A DNA stretch of 64,000 nt from Harmothoe impar (GCA_947462335.1 OX381709.1:65960609-66024608); one strand, 5' to 3'; counted from the first letter of the stretch, positions 1 through 11,989 are shown. Made by a program: numbers and translations. Notes: generated by a model not told the origin, from the letters alone.

Positions 1-2690
1 CAGCCAAACCTAGGACTATAAATCTCATAACGATTAGCTTACTGTAGAGACATATTCCCATATATTTAATTTTTGGCTTCTTAAATGGCCATTTGCCGAT
101 AGTGCAGCATAATTCATTAAACACTAAACTGAGGGTGAACTATTACATCCAAAACAAAAATGCTCATCGGATACATTGCCATATTAACATGTGTACCCCT
201 AGTTTTCTATTCCTCTATAGTCTACTGAATAGATTAAGTCTGGAGTGCAAGCGATCTTCTTAACGTAATTCTAAGATGACCTCTTATTTACCACCTGACA
301 GTTGTGATCACTAGGATGTAAAATCCGACCGTCGCTCAAAAGAAAAGATTCATATGGGGGAAGTAGATGATTATGCTATGTATACTGAAACGGCAGAGAT
401 CTCTACTGTATGTCAGCAAGTGATAGATACAGAATACACGTGAGAGAGAACTGCTCAGATGTAAAGCCGCCCCCACCCAGGTGGCAGAAGGGCCCACCTA
501 CTGTCACAGGGGGCGTGACACATACGGCCACCAGCTGGCCCCCAGCAGCCAACTGCCCCCGGCAGCGCTCAGATAAATTGCGGCGTAGCCGGCCTGCTGC
601 TCAAAGCCTCAGCCTACGGGGATCCAGGCTCCCCACCAGCCTGCCAAATCTTCTCTGAACAGCTCACAGCCACAGAGAAGAGCAACTCGAGTTATTATAG
701 CTCCAGTCTCTGAGCAGCTCATGGGGCAGTCCCAAAGGGGCCGACTTCAATGTATGACCTCCTGGAGGGTCAGCGGGAAGGGGTGACAGGTAGAAATGGG
801 GCTAGTGGTTGGTGACAGGCATCCATTTGTGGCCACATGAAGGCAGAAGGTCATCCCAGTTCAGCAGGGGTGGGATTTCCTTTCCTTTAGTAATCTGCAA
901 GATTGTAGCCCTGTCTAAAATTGCCCCTGCTGCCCGGTGCCTCTAGATGTATTCCCCAGACACGTGAGCAGCTCCCGTGCACGCTGAGCGCCTCTGAGCA
1001 GATCAGGAGCTGCCCTAACCGGGTAACGACCCAGAGCTGGGGCTCACCAGACCTGGCTAAAATGGACGCCCTTTAACGTTAATTGGGACAAAGCTTTGAT
1101 TTGCAGGTGAAGCTGTATGCTAGGGCATACCTATAGAAGTATAGATCTGTAGTGTTCACTAATATTGACGACTAGAATCATTTTTGGGCTGTTTGAGGCA
1201 TGTCATGTGATGATCATCTCCCTAGAGAATACACCTCTGCCGAGAAGACATCTGTCTCCATGTACATGTCCTTTTGGGTATTGCCCTGTTTTTGATTAGC
1301 CCTTCATGTAACAGATTGTTTTAATAAGGTTTATATGAAAAAGCAGCTTTTAGCTATCATTCATATATTTTTACACTCCTATATAGTCTGAATCATATGT
1401 TAGAAATTTTGGGAGGATTTTCACAGATAATCTATGTTCAGGTGTACCAGAGTTGGATATCAACATGTAAAGATAAGTTCTCGTGGTCCAAAGGGACTAC
1501 ATGTACGATTAAATATCAAATTAATAAGAGTGACCTGCCAGTCCTAATGTGACAGATACAGGCTATTTTACATTAAGTGGATAGCCCTAGGGGGATTGAG
1601 GAGACAAGCTGACTGCTGTATGTGTCTCTCCAATATCTGAAGCAATATCGTATCATTTCTATTACAGCTCGGTTTTTGCTCTGGTGATTTTATGATGAGA
1701 CTGCTTCTTCCCCTTGAGTGTTTTTATTACTGCCACTATCATTCGAGTGTAGATATTATAATAAAGGTATCTCAGAAAGGGATTAGAAGTCGTTTTGGGG
1801 ATGCTCATTATGGTATACTGGTTCTAAAAACGAACGACCTTACATAGGATTTGGAAGGACAACTATATTTAATATGGACGTGTAGTCTAGTTCCATTGCC
1901 TCAGTGCCTCGTCTCTCATACTTCATCCTACATTGACGTAATAGAGAGATCCAGTCCCCAATGTCTTTTAGTTTTTCCAAGGTTGCCCCGTTTTTTTCTT
2001 TCTGCTTATACTGGAGAAAAGATCGCTGGCTGAATAAATATCGGCGCAGACAAAAGCAACTACCGCTGGCAAAGAAGACAGCGACGAAAAAGCATATGGG
2101 AAAGGATTCTATTCATTTGTATACATGTGGCCACAGATTAGTAGCTCCCCGGTTGCTGTTTGGAAACGTATTCCTCCGGTAGTCCTTCAACCATTCCTAG
2201 ACCACCATCATTTTACCTCCTGTACAGAGAAGAGCTGCCTGCGCCGATTCCATCGATGTACTACTGTGTGTTCTTCTAGCACAGCTCACATACAAATGTA
2301 AGAGAAACACATTAGTCATTTTTTAGAATCACCTTGAGCGCATTGAATGTGGCGTATAGGAATAGACTGGTCTCATGTACACATAGATCCAGATTTTGTT
2401 TTTACAGGTTGGGTCATTTCCAAAAGAGTGCTTCCTATGCTACTGATTTATATCGATACTCTTCTGCTTTGCATTGGATAAACCCATGCGTAGCCACGCC
2501 CTACCAACCAAAAGTATACAGCCGGTCCAGAAGTCTCCAATACCTCCCAGTGTGTCTGTTCATAGTAAGATGTATACATTCGAGAGAACTGTTTTTAGTA
2601 CAGTACTAGAGGAACAGCTGCTTTAGCTGTACCAAAGTACCCGTAAAAACTCATAGAAGGAGGGAAATGTCATGGAGACTGCAGTCTGGT
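1..2690. other. Gene-free stretch, no recognised feature
   Basis: I find no convincing coding sequence here. The short reading frames have no recognisable domain and no splice-supported continuation. The 480-1,080 part is more GC-rich than its surroundings and repeats the 9-mer GAGCAGCTC and variants (near 704 and 963), a motif that recurs elsewhere in the window. The rest is AT-rich noncoding sequence. Confidence 0.5.
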
Positions 2691-3010
2691 TTCACAACAC
2701 CTGCACGGAGAGAGAAGTAAGAGTCAGCTTGCCTGGGGAACAGTTGCCTCCAAAATGACTCCCCTGTCTAGGGGGGTCCAGGTCGCCTAAGGGAGCCTAG
2801 CTGACTCTCTCGCTGACCTAAGAGAGTCACCTGGGGGAGTCATATAGCTGTCTGGGTCATATGACTCCCACAGGTGACTCCCTTAGGTCAGCCAGAGAGT
2901 CACCTAGGCTCCCTTAGGCGACCTGGACTCCCCTAGACAGGGCCTAGACAGGGGAGTTATTCTGGAGGCAACCTGGACTCCCTTTTGACGCTGTTTCTTC
3001 TCTCTGTGTT
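2690..3010. repeat. Foldback (long inverted-repeat) element
   Basis: Two arms of roughly 110 bp face each other. The left arm begins GTTGCCTCC at about 2743 and the right arm ends GGAGGCAAC at about 2972. Inside, CAGGTCGCCTAAGGGAGCCTAG is mirrored as CTAGGCTCCCTTAGGCGACCTG. A weaker outer pairing (ACGGAGAGAGAAG against CTTCTCTCTGTGT) extends it to about 2705-3010. It is built from alternating GACTC/GAGTC pentamers. There is no coding capacity, so a non-autonomous foldback/MITE element is the simplest reading. Confidence 0.75.
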
Positions 3011-3104
3011 CCCTTGAGGGAGGGCCAGACCGATGCTCTTAATCCGTCATATATCAAAATTTTCATTCGACCCTGGATTAGGATAGCGATAATGTATATT
3101 AATG

Positions 3105-3275
3105 GGCTCTACTGACGGAGTCAGGCATAGAGAGAGTCCGGCATTTCCTGACCTTGCTGACGAAGAGAATCAGATAAAGACGGACTCTTTCTACGGTGAA
3201 AGTCAGCCTGATCCTTGAAACGGTGCAAATTTGACTGACTCTGGTGTGAGAGTGCAACTGGCTCTCAATTCTCTG
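3105..3275. repeat. GAGTC/GACTC-rich repeat, related to the adjacent foldback
   Basis: The pentamer GAGTC or GACTC recurs (GGAGTCAGGC, GAGAGAGTCC, GGACTC, TGACTGACTC) over about 170 bp right after the foldback element. Similar vocabulary appears in the lyase gene's first intron near 52,690-52,830 and 53,230-53,460, so this is probably a degraded member of the same repeat family. Confidence 0.45.
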
Positions 3276-5300
3276 AACCCATGTGTGTGTTGATATCTGT
3301 TATGGCAAGGTATGAGCTGAGATAGTTATGAAGCGAATACGTAGAAACAGGTCATATAAAACATATGGATAGCAAAAAGGTCTCCCTTTAGGAAGTAACA
3401 TATGTCTGTAAGGCAACCAAATAAGTACACGGTGGTGCATAACTAGACTATTATATGACACTCTAAATATGAGTTGGCGCTATACTAATATGTCGTATCA
3501 TGTTAGATAGTTTGCAAGAATATTTCCCTGCATTGTAATAAAGAATTTCCCAATAGACAGGTTACCCGATGTGGTGGGTGCCATCGGATAGCACAACAGT
3601 AATTTGAGGTGATGGGTAAAAAGACGTGTGTTTTGTTCCCAGATAATTGGCAATTTCCAATACCTGCAGGCAGTGAGAGGCGATTACAAGTAAGGCTGAC
3701 ATTTGTCGCAGGTAAAAAGCCGGGTTTGCCAACTTGTCGATGGTGCCGGGTAGGAAGGTAGACCGGGTAATGTATTGGGTAAGCTGAGATATGTATGATG
3801 CTGTGGTGATGGCAGAGATGGTAGTAGAGAATAGAAAGTTAATGCGGAAGGAAATGAGTGGTCGGGGAGGGAAGGCAGAGGGAGGTATAAGGAACACGTG
3901 TAGAGTAAAGGCACCCAAAGGCGGACAGACCCTAATTCCGGACACCCTGCAATCGCATGGGGATTGTGGTTCTAGATATATACATTATTGGACATCTGAC
4001 CACACTTGCTGACTGCCCTTCATGTTACCTTGCCACAACCCAAGAAACTGAAAAGCAACACACAAGAAAACATAATCAAATAATCATAATTCCAGACAGG
4101 CTATATGTAACACCAGTTATGGCCTGCCTGACTCTACTAGCTCTGCATAACCTAGCTCCTTATTCGTGATAAATTTCTTAATGTATGTTAGGAATGTAAG
4201 ATCGTAATATTGCATCTGTGCCTTTGTTAATATTCAAATTCAATTAACAAATATATCATTTAGAAAAATTTACAATTCCTTGTGCCTTGTTCCGAGGGAG
4301 TTTTGTAGGGTATCCGGAATTAGGTGCCTATGTCCGGAATTAGGTGCCAAATTGATATTTAATCAGTCAAGCCTCACCCATTTTGCTGAGAAGACAATGA
4401 TTTCAAACCAAATGCAATTTCATAAGGACATGATCACCTTTCATATGACAATACTTGGGCTTTAACAGATAATTCCTAACCAGAGACATTTGAAGATGTC
4501 CACTAACTGTCCGGAATTGGGGTACTTTACTCTATAGGGGCTGCGTTGGTATGGAGGATATAAAAAGGTCTGCAGAGGTAGGGAGCGGGATAACAGAATG
4601 GTAGAATAGAGTGGCTACATCAAATCACCTGTTACATCCTGTGCCACCTGCCGTACGTAATTCAGAACAGATTGGACTTGGGAGCTCGGAATCCTAGACC
4701 TGCTTTCCATACTGTTGAGCCTTGAAGCCACATGTAGGCATCCAGCCCCTTAGGCTTCAATGTATGCCAGCCGATGCATACACACCCCTATTTTTATATA
4801 GGAAAATAATGATTTTATCCCCCTCATCTCCAAATTTTCACCCCCTCCCATATATATCTATATACTGAGTACAGCATCAACGTCACTGCAGGTACAGCGT
4901 GCGTTTATACATACTTAAGCATGGTATCTCTGTGGATGGCTTCAGGAGGAGGACCCTACAGGCGTGATATGGATGTGGCTAGCAGGCAGGTAACCCAGGT
5001 AGACATACAGACTAATTGACCCCTGCCCGACCCCAGGTAACTGCAGCAGGAGGGACTGAGTGTTACCAGACCTCGGTGGCCGCCTCCACTCCACACCTGT
5101 CGCCTGTCAGCTTGCAAAACTATGCATCATGAGTTGGCAATTGTATGTCAAGCTTGACATGCGATACATAAACGGTGAAACCTTTTTTTTAAACGATCGA
5201 TACTTGGTAAATTGACAGGCTATCTATAACTGTACTGGTATTTATTGGAGACTCTACCTGTAGTGAATTGTTATTCTTATGAACTCAAAACGCTATACAT
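3276..5300. other. Gene-free stretch with recurring TCCGGAATT motif
   Basis: No gene is recognised. The motif TCCGGAATTAGGTGCC occurs twice, 27-29 bp apart, near 4313-4350. CTAATTCCGGACACC lies near 3940 in the opposite orientation and GTCCGGAATTGGGG near 4509. The arrangement suggests a non-autonomous element of about 0.6 kb with inverted ends at about 3936 and 4525, but the ends are not sharply defined. Confidence 0.35.
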
Positions 5301-5303
5301 CTT

Positions 5304-6220
5304 GTGAATAAAGTAATTACTCATGGGTTGATCCGGGTGTCCAGCGAGTGTATAAAAGACCTACTTCTAGCTTCACCACTAACCGTGGATCATGTGAGAG
5401 CGTTACTACAAGAGGACCTCAACCGCGTGGGTGACTGGTGCAGGACAAATAGACTGACTGTGAAGACCAACAAGATGCAGGTACTCTGGTCTTATTCACA
5501 ACGCTCCCCACCAAACCTAGACAATATGACCCTATACCTGAATGGTACAGCACTGAAAGTGGTGGGTGACTTCAACTACCTTGGTGTGGTTATTGATCGT
5601 CACCTGAGCTTCGCCACACACCTGAAGAAGAGAATCGACTTGGTCCAGGTGCGATGGAGACAGCTGAAGCAAGTGAGAAAGGCTTCTGATCAACAGACTA
5701 CACTATAAGTCTACACCTCGATGGTACACTACATAATGGAATACTGTAGCTTTGTGACTGATGGTGGGCCAGTATGGGCAGTGCATAAATATTAGACACT
5801 CCAAAATGACGTTCTGTGCATATGTGAGCGCACCAGGGACCCCCGAGGGGTGAACATTGATGAGTTACACATGAGAAACAAAACCGAGAAGCTGCTGCTG
5901 GTGAGAAACTGTAAACTACTGAGCCATCTCCACAAAATGTCACTGGTCCCAGACAACCTGATCATGCCCACCAGAGAACTCGGAGGGAATGATTCCCTGA
6001 AGCTCAAAGTCCCCCACTCCAAGAAATGGATATTCGACAAAAGTCCATAATCATAATCGAGGTCATAATCATAATTAAGTTCCTGTATGTCATAAACATA
6101 GAGCCACTTATATTGACAATATTCTATCTGCTCTGTTCTGAGTCCCTTCTGGCTATATAATAACAAATTATTTGTATGTTACATTACTTAGCCAATAAAA
6201 TTTCCAACAACAACAACCAA
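5304..6220 (+). mobile_element. Degraded LINE reverse-transcriptase 3' end
   Basis: The frame at 5304-5708 has the signature of a non-LTR retrotransposon RT C-terminal (thumb) part: a W-C-x-x-N-R-L-T-V-K-T-x-K segment followed by a FNYLGVVIDRHLSF block. After a frame break, 5850-6050 continues with typical LINE tail residues (ELHMRNKTEKLLLVR). The sequence ends with AATAAA near 6195 and a short CAA tail (AACAACAACAAC) at about 6208-6219, as expected for a LINE 3' end. The 5' part is missing and the frame is broken, so it is a dead 5'-truncated copy. The clade (CR1/RTE/Jockey-like) cannot be fixed by eye. Confidence 0.75.
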
Positions 6221-8400
6221 TTGATGGCTTATACTTGGAAATGCTATCGATCTTATTGGTCCAGTTTTGGAACAATGTTAGACCATCATTCTATTTGTAG
6301 ACCAACATTAAATATAACTAAATTGGTTCAATTTTGGCAGTGGCGATCTCTACTTGGGGGATTATGTTGTATGAAGATTTACAGCCATATCCTTGCTTTG
6401 CTATCATAATCAGTGATACATTTGAATCTCACTCTGATTTAAAAGTTTAGATGTCAGTAGAATATTGATGAAAGGAGTATATAAAATGACTAGCCTTCTG
6501 TGGAAAATCGCTAAGAATATTGCAATAGTAGTATGAGACAGTAAGGACAGAAATGGCTGTTTCTAAACTGACAATCATGTCTTAGCATATCCAGTTTGTT
6601 TGAAAATGTTCTACATTGGTTCATATCTTTTGCATAGGAAAGGCATCATAAATCACCTGATGCCTTAGATGGCTTCCAATAAAGTGGAAGCTTCTACAGG
6701 GACAAAAGTGCAATCTAATATACCGGGTAATGTCAATTTCATAAATCATTTAATGAAATGAAGGTTGGCACTTCAGGAGTGGGCCAATATATTTGATTGC
6801 TGCATTGGCACAGAGTTGGAACTCGAATTTCGAGTCAACATATAAATCACTATGCTGCACCAACATGTCATTACCATCCACGGCCTAATGTTGCAACATT
6901 GCATTGTTGATCCAACATTGTTCCAACATAAGGCCAATATCAACACTGGCAAGCATCAGCTGTTTGCATCGTAATTCATTTCAATCCATTTACAATTTAA
7001 GATAATTTACTTCCCTGGGATATTCAGATGTGGTCATATTGATAAAATGACAAAAGTGTGACCTATAAAAATACTGATACCTGTATTATATAAAGTGTTA
7101 TTAGGAATATGTATTGATCTTCTTTTTTCTTCTATGCATTTCCTTCTCTACTGTCACATGAGGATCTAGCATAAGGGCTACAAGTTCGAACAACCCACAT
7201 CTCATAATTAGTGCATGATTGATGAAGTGTCGGCAAGGCATCATGCAGTGGGTATAACAACATACCATACAATTACCTACAAATCATAGGCTGCTATAAC
7301 ACATACATACACATTTGTTTCCATAATGTACCCTAATTGTCGTTGAGTTACGAGCCATCTGGACCATCTCGTCCTTACCACGTAATAAAAATATCAACAT
7401 TGCAGGATAGATTAGATCCAGCTGCGCATGCGCGATGGGCATGGGACGCCACCAGGGGACGCCACCTGATGCGCCGCCTGGTGGTGAGCGGTAAAAACAC
7501 TGACCTGCGGGCAGAAATAAGCCATAATAAAACATGACCTCTCCTTCCGGGCCCGGAAGGGGGCGGGCCATTATATCAATTAGGGGGAGGAGGTAAAACA
7601 GGTGGGTTCAAACATGGATCCTTGCTTCAGAAGTGAAGGTTAAAGGTCTGCAATACCACCTGGATCTTGATCCTAATGTAATATAGTACCGCAGAAAACA
7701 CCCAGGCATAATTTATCACCTGTACGGGAAGAAAGATTCTCTTCATTCCCTAGCCTGTGTTAGTTCAGAATGAATTACTTTGTAACTTGATGGATTGTGT
7801 GAAACACTGTTGACTATTCCATCCATTATTTCACAGGGACGGGCACTGGCACAAGTGCACAGTCTGATCACACATTCATGCAGCTTTATGTTGCAGGTAG
7901 TCTCTCTATCCCTCTCTATAGGTATCGTGAAGACGAATGGCCCAGTGCCCTTTATATATAGAACACTCTGAGCTACTTGTCGCAGTATCGCAGTATATCT
8001 TCCTCACCAATCTGCTATCTATACCCGATATCACCCACCTTTTCACCCCTACCCCAGCCCTCTCTCACCATGCTCACTCTACTCCTGACTCCAACAGGTA
8101 TACGTGCGGGGTAAAGACGGGGGGTGAGTGAAAGGGTGAGAGAGGTGAGAAGGGGTGAGAGGGTGTGGCTAGGGGCGTTGGACCCCATTAGGTTTCATCA
8201 TTGCTGTCACCGGGTTAAGACCTTGTCGGTCTGCCCTGTCTGTCAGCCACAATTCCCTCGAATTACCTGCCTTCCAGGCTTGCCAGGTGCCAAAGAGTCT
8301 AATCTCCTATTCAGCTTATCAAGTTACAGGAGGAAGGGCAAGTTGGGGAGGATGTGAGCGGGTGTTGTAGGAGGGAGACGATAGCCCCCCTCCCCCTCCG
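6221..8400. other. Gene-free stretch, small GC-rich island
   Basis: No gene is recognised. Around 7430-7570 there is a compact GC-rich patch (GCGCATGCGC, CCGGGCCCGG) unlike the flanks. A run of GGGTGAGAGAGGTGAGA-like sequence lies near 8115-8165. The short frames covering this stretch have no recognisable domain. Confidence 0.4.
7449..7486. promoter_or_regulatory. Two head-to-head CTCF-like motifs
   Basis: CCACCAGGGGACGCC on the plus strand is followed within 25 bp by GCGCCGCCTGGTGG, whose complement reads CCACCAGGCGGCGC. Each differs by about one base from the bilaterian CTCF core consensus (CCANYAGRKGGCR). The opposite orientation could mark an insulator, but binding is untested and such short matches arise by chance. 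Confidence 0.3.
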
Positions 8401-8600
8401 CCCTCTTGGTTACAACCGTTTGAAGGCACACTTGTGAGGCCCCTATCCCTCAAAATGGTTTGAGATATAGGGACCTATGTGCTTAATGGCCCCTATCTCT
8501 CAAAACGGTGTGAGATATAAGGCATATGTGAAGGCCCTAAATCTCAAATATTTTGGCATCTCCCAAACCTTCCCTATCCCTCAAACGTGTCCCGTTGGTT
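8400..8600. repeat. CCCTATCTCTCAAA-type repeat, left of the LTR element
   Basis: Imperfect repeats of the phrase CCCTATCYCTCAAA alternate with its complement TTTGAGATATAGGG (for example near 8445, 8491 and 8571). The same vocabulary reappears near 22,440-22,650 on the other side of the LTR retrotransposon, so both belong to one dispersed family. Confidence 0.6.
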
Positions 8601-8845
8601 AAATGTAGGTGTATATATAGTTCTATCATGGTTCGCTATGCATCTCCTATTGAAAACAATGGACCAACATTCAGGGTGTTGGTCAGAGGACCAACACCAT
8701 GCTCTGACGTCATTAGAGCAAGTTGCCTGGCAACGTGGGCATGTTGCCGTGCAACATGACATGGCCATGGCAACGTCACAAGTGCGACATCACAAAACAA
8801 GATGGCGGAGATGTAAAAAATTACGATCTCTTTTCTGATGCTTCG

Positions 8846-9329
8846 TGTAGGGGCATGATATTACATATTAATCTCATACACGGTATTTCCGGGTAACGTC
8901 TGTTTACTCGGCTTCTCCACCTGGAGCTAGTGCACACAGTTCCCGGGAGAGGGCGCAGGTCCTCTTCGGGTGACCGTGTGCCGCTCTCAGGTGGGCGGCC
9001 GACCCACCCACCTGGCCACGTGATCTAAGAGCCGGTGTTATATAAGACCCATGTGTTTACCTGGAACGGCAGTCAGTGCAGGCCCGACTGACGAGAGACT
9101 TCACATGTCCAACCGTGCGGACAGAGTTGTATGCTAAGAGTTGTATACTGACCGTTTCCTCTATTTATAGAGAAACCTGATCTACCTGTGTGTATTAATT
9201 CTACACTGATCGTTCCCTAGTAAAGGAACTAGAGTTGTTATTCTTGTGAATAAAGACAGATATATTCTCGCACCTGGAAACTGCCGTGATCGTTGTTCTT
9301 TAACCTAGAGTAAACTACGAACCACCACA
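8846..9329 (+). repeat. 5' LTR (484 bp)
   Basis: The LTR starts TGTAGGGGCATGAT and ends ACCACCACA. It matches the 3' LTR at all but four positions I can find: ATTAC/ACTAC near 8860, CTCGG/CTCAG near 8909, GGAAACT/GGACACT near 9279 and TAAAC/TTAAC near 9311. U3 holds an inverted repeat CAGGTGGG (8989-8996) / CCCACCTG (9007-9014), an E-box CACGTG and a TATA box; R holds an AATAAA signal at 9249-9254. Confidence 0.96.
9038..9076 (+). promoter_or_regulatory. LTR promoter: TATA box and initiator
   Basis: TTATATAAG at 9038-9046 is followed about 35 nt downstream by GTCAGTG (A at 9075), which resembles a TCAGT-type initiator. This places the probable start of the genomic RNA and the U3/R boundary near 9075. 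The start site is inferred from spacing only. Confidence 0.65.
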
Positions 9330-9330
9330 C

Positions 9331-9343
9331 TGGTGCCGTGACC
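9331..9343 (+). other. Primer-binding site
   Basis: TGGTGCCGTGACC begins one nucleotide after the LTR end. The initial TGG is complementary to the 3' CCA of a tRNA, as for reverse-transcription primers. I could not match the rest to a specific tRNA from memory. Confidence 0.8.
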
Positions 9344-9448
9344 AGTAGCAGTGAAGGTAGCAGAACAAGCTAGTTGTTCGAGAATATGTTCGGGTTATAC
9401 TGAACAGGAAGTCCTTGAGTGGACAGGCAGTCCTTTAGTGGACGGACA

Positions 9449-11989
9449 ATGGCTACCGGTGGTAGCCTGGGCGGCTCTGGCCCAGAGCTGAGTGAAGGGG
9501 AGTTGGAATCAACTCGCCTGGAGGTGCCAGGGATGGACCCTGGGGAGGGCTTGAAGCCAGAGCAGAAGAAGAGGAAATTGCAGGATCTTTCCTGGGTGGA
9601 ACCCTATGTAGGGGATGAGAGATTCCAGAGGGAATATGACGAGCGTTTGGCTCGGGAAGAGGATGACCTCTATTGGGAGAATGTCCGATTGGACAAGCAG
9701 TCAATGGAAGATCAGTATGCTGCATTGACTGAGGAATTGACTTCCCTGGTAAAAGAAAGGGACGAGATCCTCTCTGAGAATCAGAGGGTAAAAGGAACTC
9801 TGATAGAAGAGAGAGAACGGTTGATAGAGGACAACCGGTATATGAAAAAGAAGGTTGCTCAGGAATCGCATGAATACCAAAAGATTCAGGCAAAGGTTGC
9901 TGAGAACCAGAAGGAGAATGACCATTCAGAATCTCTTAAGGAGAGGTATGAGAGGGAGTTGAAAAAATACTCTAGAGAATGGTATGCCCTGAAGAAGGGG
10001 ACAGAAGAGCTTGAGAAGGGCAGAGACCAGCTGGTCAAAGATAACGAATCCACCAGGATGCAAATCCTGGAGGAAACGGAAGAGTTAGAAAGGAAACGGA
10101 AAGCTGAGGTAGAAGCTGTCTGTTCCCTGGAAGCCAGAAAAACGCTCCTACGGGGTGAATTATCAAAGGCATTGGAAAAACAGGGGAAGGAACAGGTTCC
10201 AGCTGTCAGGCCGGAAACTGTTCCGGATAGTACTCCTACTACTAGTAAGGGGGAAGCATTACCTCAATTCGATCCATTTATTAATGATAATGGATTGAGG
10301 AATGTGGAAGACTCTGTGTATAAAAACAGAGAGAAAGATTCAAGGAGAGTGAATGTTACCGGGCGCTCTCTTGGATGGGAACCAGTTAATCATGCCAGTA
10401 ATGGTCCGGTTAACAGGGAAATGTCTCCAGAGGAGGAAGTGTCTCGACATTATAAAAATAAATTTCGAGATGAAGTGGTGAACCATAGTTATGGCTCATT
10501 GAACCCCTTTGCGGGAGATGACCCGGCTCTATATGGGAATCCGGGAGGTTATGATAGCAAGGGTAATTATAGGTATTGCCCAGATGCAACTTATTCGTAC
10601 CCACCTCCGGCCACGGAAACACACTCGGGAATCAATAAAGATCCTGAGATTAGGCCGAGGGATAGGATGAATAAGGGGACCCAACCGGGAACAAAGGGAA
10701 GGTCAAACCCGGTGCATAAAAACACTGAGGGACTGTCAGGCTATCAAGGCCCACGCTTTGATGAGGGTTCAGAATCTGAATCAGATAAATCATCTGACGA
10801 TGTACCCAAGAGAAAGGTTCCTTTGAACCGGCGGGTCACAATGACCCCGGCGGAGCACCGATTACATAATCGAGACCCCGCCATAGGTAATTTGGGACTA
10901 GATTGCTCTAGCCGAGGTCAAGACGGTACAGACCTGCTAGCTTGGAGTAGACGCATGTCGGGTCAATTAGTGCATTCTAATTATGCCGCTAAAAGAACTG
11001 CACGTGTGACTAAGCCTTACAGGGGTTTACGACCCTGGAAGGAAGAATATCAATCACTTCTAGATGATTGTAAGTACAATTGCTGGAACAAGGAGGAATC
11101 CTTGGGAGCTTTTGTGATATGGTTGAGTGACGGGCCGGGTAAGATAGTGGTTGAAGAATGGAGGGACACTTACGGGCCGGAAGCTACATACGACCAGCTG
11201 GAAGTATTAGCTTGTTATACCTTTGGGAAAATGGTGACAGTAGATCACTGGACTCTGTTTCAGAGAAGAACGCAGAAACCAAAGGAATCTGCTAAAATTT
11301 TTGGGCTGGAATTGCAGCGATTATTGCGGCAGGCTAGGCCAGAATGGAGTAGGGATGCTGAATATTACATAGAATCCCTATTTGTAAGATTTATTAGTGG
11401 ATTAAGTGATCCCGAACATGCTAAAGTTTGTGGTAGAGCTTGGGAAGCTGGGTCTTCCCTAGCAGATTTGTTCATGGCGATTGATCAACATGACAAGAAG
11501 AAGATACTGTTGGCTGGTATGATACCCGCTAATAGGGGGCAGCGCGTCTCTGGAATTGAACATTCCTTAGATGGAGACGATTCTTCCGCGGAAGAATCTG
11601 AAGGGGAGGAGAGAGTAGACGCCCTTAAATTCAAGGGTCGACAGAAATCTAACTCAACCCCAGCTTCCGGGAAACTTCCTAGTAACAAAGGTTATTCTGA
11701 AACCCCCCGGAAACCCGACATTCGGGAGCCTCAGACTGAACCCAGTCAGAAAACCCAGACCCCGGAGACGACCACTCCGGATAAAACAAATGCGTCAGGA
11801 AACTCATTAAATACCTTAATGGAGTCCATGATTAAACGCATGAACGAGGTGTTTGATAATCAAACCAGGCGCCGCCCTAGGGTCGATCGTAACACCGTCC
11901 AGTGTTACAGATGTCAAGTCAAAGGGCACTTTGCATCTGAATGCAAAGCCGAGAAACCTGTTTTAAGAAGTGAGGTTTCGGGAAATTAG
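9449..11989 (+). CDS. gag: Gag polyprotein, long coiled-coil type
   Basis: Structural protein expected to build the cytoplasmic virus-like particle. I start it at the ATG at 9449, giving 846 residues; the frame opens slightly upstream without an ATG. Residues about 80-260 are rich in E/K/R with regular hydrophobic spacing, indicating a long coiled coil. About 265-480 is a low-complexity linker. About 510-680 (PWKEEY through VRFISGLSDPEHAKV) is a capsid-like helical region. A CCHC zinc knuckle CYRCQVKGHFASEC (C-x2-C-x4-H-x4-C) near the C-terminus binds RNA in this family. Twice the length of many gypsy Gags, mainly because of the N-terminal coiled coil. It ends TAG right after a slippery heptamer, so Pol is made by frameshifting. 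Confidence 0.93.
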   Translation: MATGGSLGGSGPELSEGELESTRLEVPGMDPGEGLKPEQKKRKLQDLSWVEPYVGDERFQREYDERLAREEDDLYWENVRLDKQSMEDQYAALTEELTSLVKERDEILSENQRVKGTLIEERERLIEDNRYMKKKVAQESHEYQKIQAKVAENQKENDHSESLKERYERELKKYSREWYALKKGTEELEKGRDQLVKDNESTRMQILEETEELERKRKAEVEAVCSLEARKTLLRGELSKALEKQGKEQVPAVRPETVPDSTPTTSKGEALPQFDPFINDNGLRNVEDSVYKNREKDSRRVNVTGRSLGWEPVNHASNGPVNREMSPEEEVSRHYKNKFRDEVVNHSYGSLNPFAGDDPALYGNPGGYDSKGNYRYCPDATYSYPPPATETHSGINKDPEIRPRDRMNKGTQPGTKGRSNPVHKNTEGLSGYQGPRFDEGSESESDKSSDDVPKRKVPLNRRVTMTPAEHRLHNRDPAIGNLGLDCSSRGQDGTDLLAWSRRMSGQLVHSNYAAKRTARVTKPYRGLRPWKEEYQSLLDDCKYNCWNKEESLGAFVIWLSDGPGKIVVEEWRDTYGPEATYDQLEVLACYTFGKMVTVDHWTLFQRRTQKPKESAKIFGLELQRLLRQARPEWSRDAEYYIESLFVRFISGLSDPEHAKVCGRAWEAGSSLADLFMAIDQHDKKKILLAGMIPANRGQRVSGIEHSLDGDDSSAEESEGEERVDALKFKGRQKSNSTPASGKLPSNKGYSETPRKPDIREPQTEPSQKTQTPETTTPDKTNASGNSLNTLMESMIKRMNEVFDNQTRRRPRVDRNTVQCYRCQVKGHFASECKAEKPVLRSEVSGN

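Noticed and set aside
410..658. 82-residue proline-rich frame
   Set aside because: Composition follows the local GC-rich patch; no domain or splice signals tie it to other exons.
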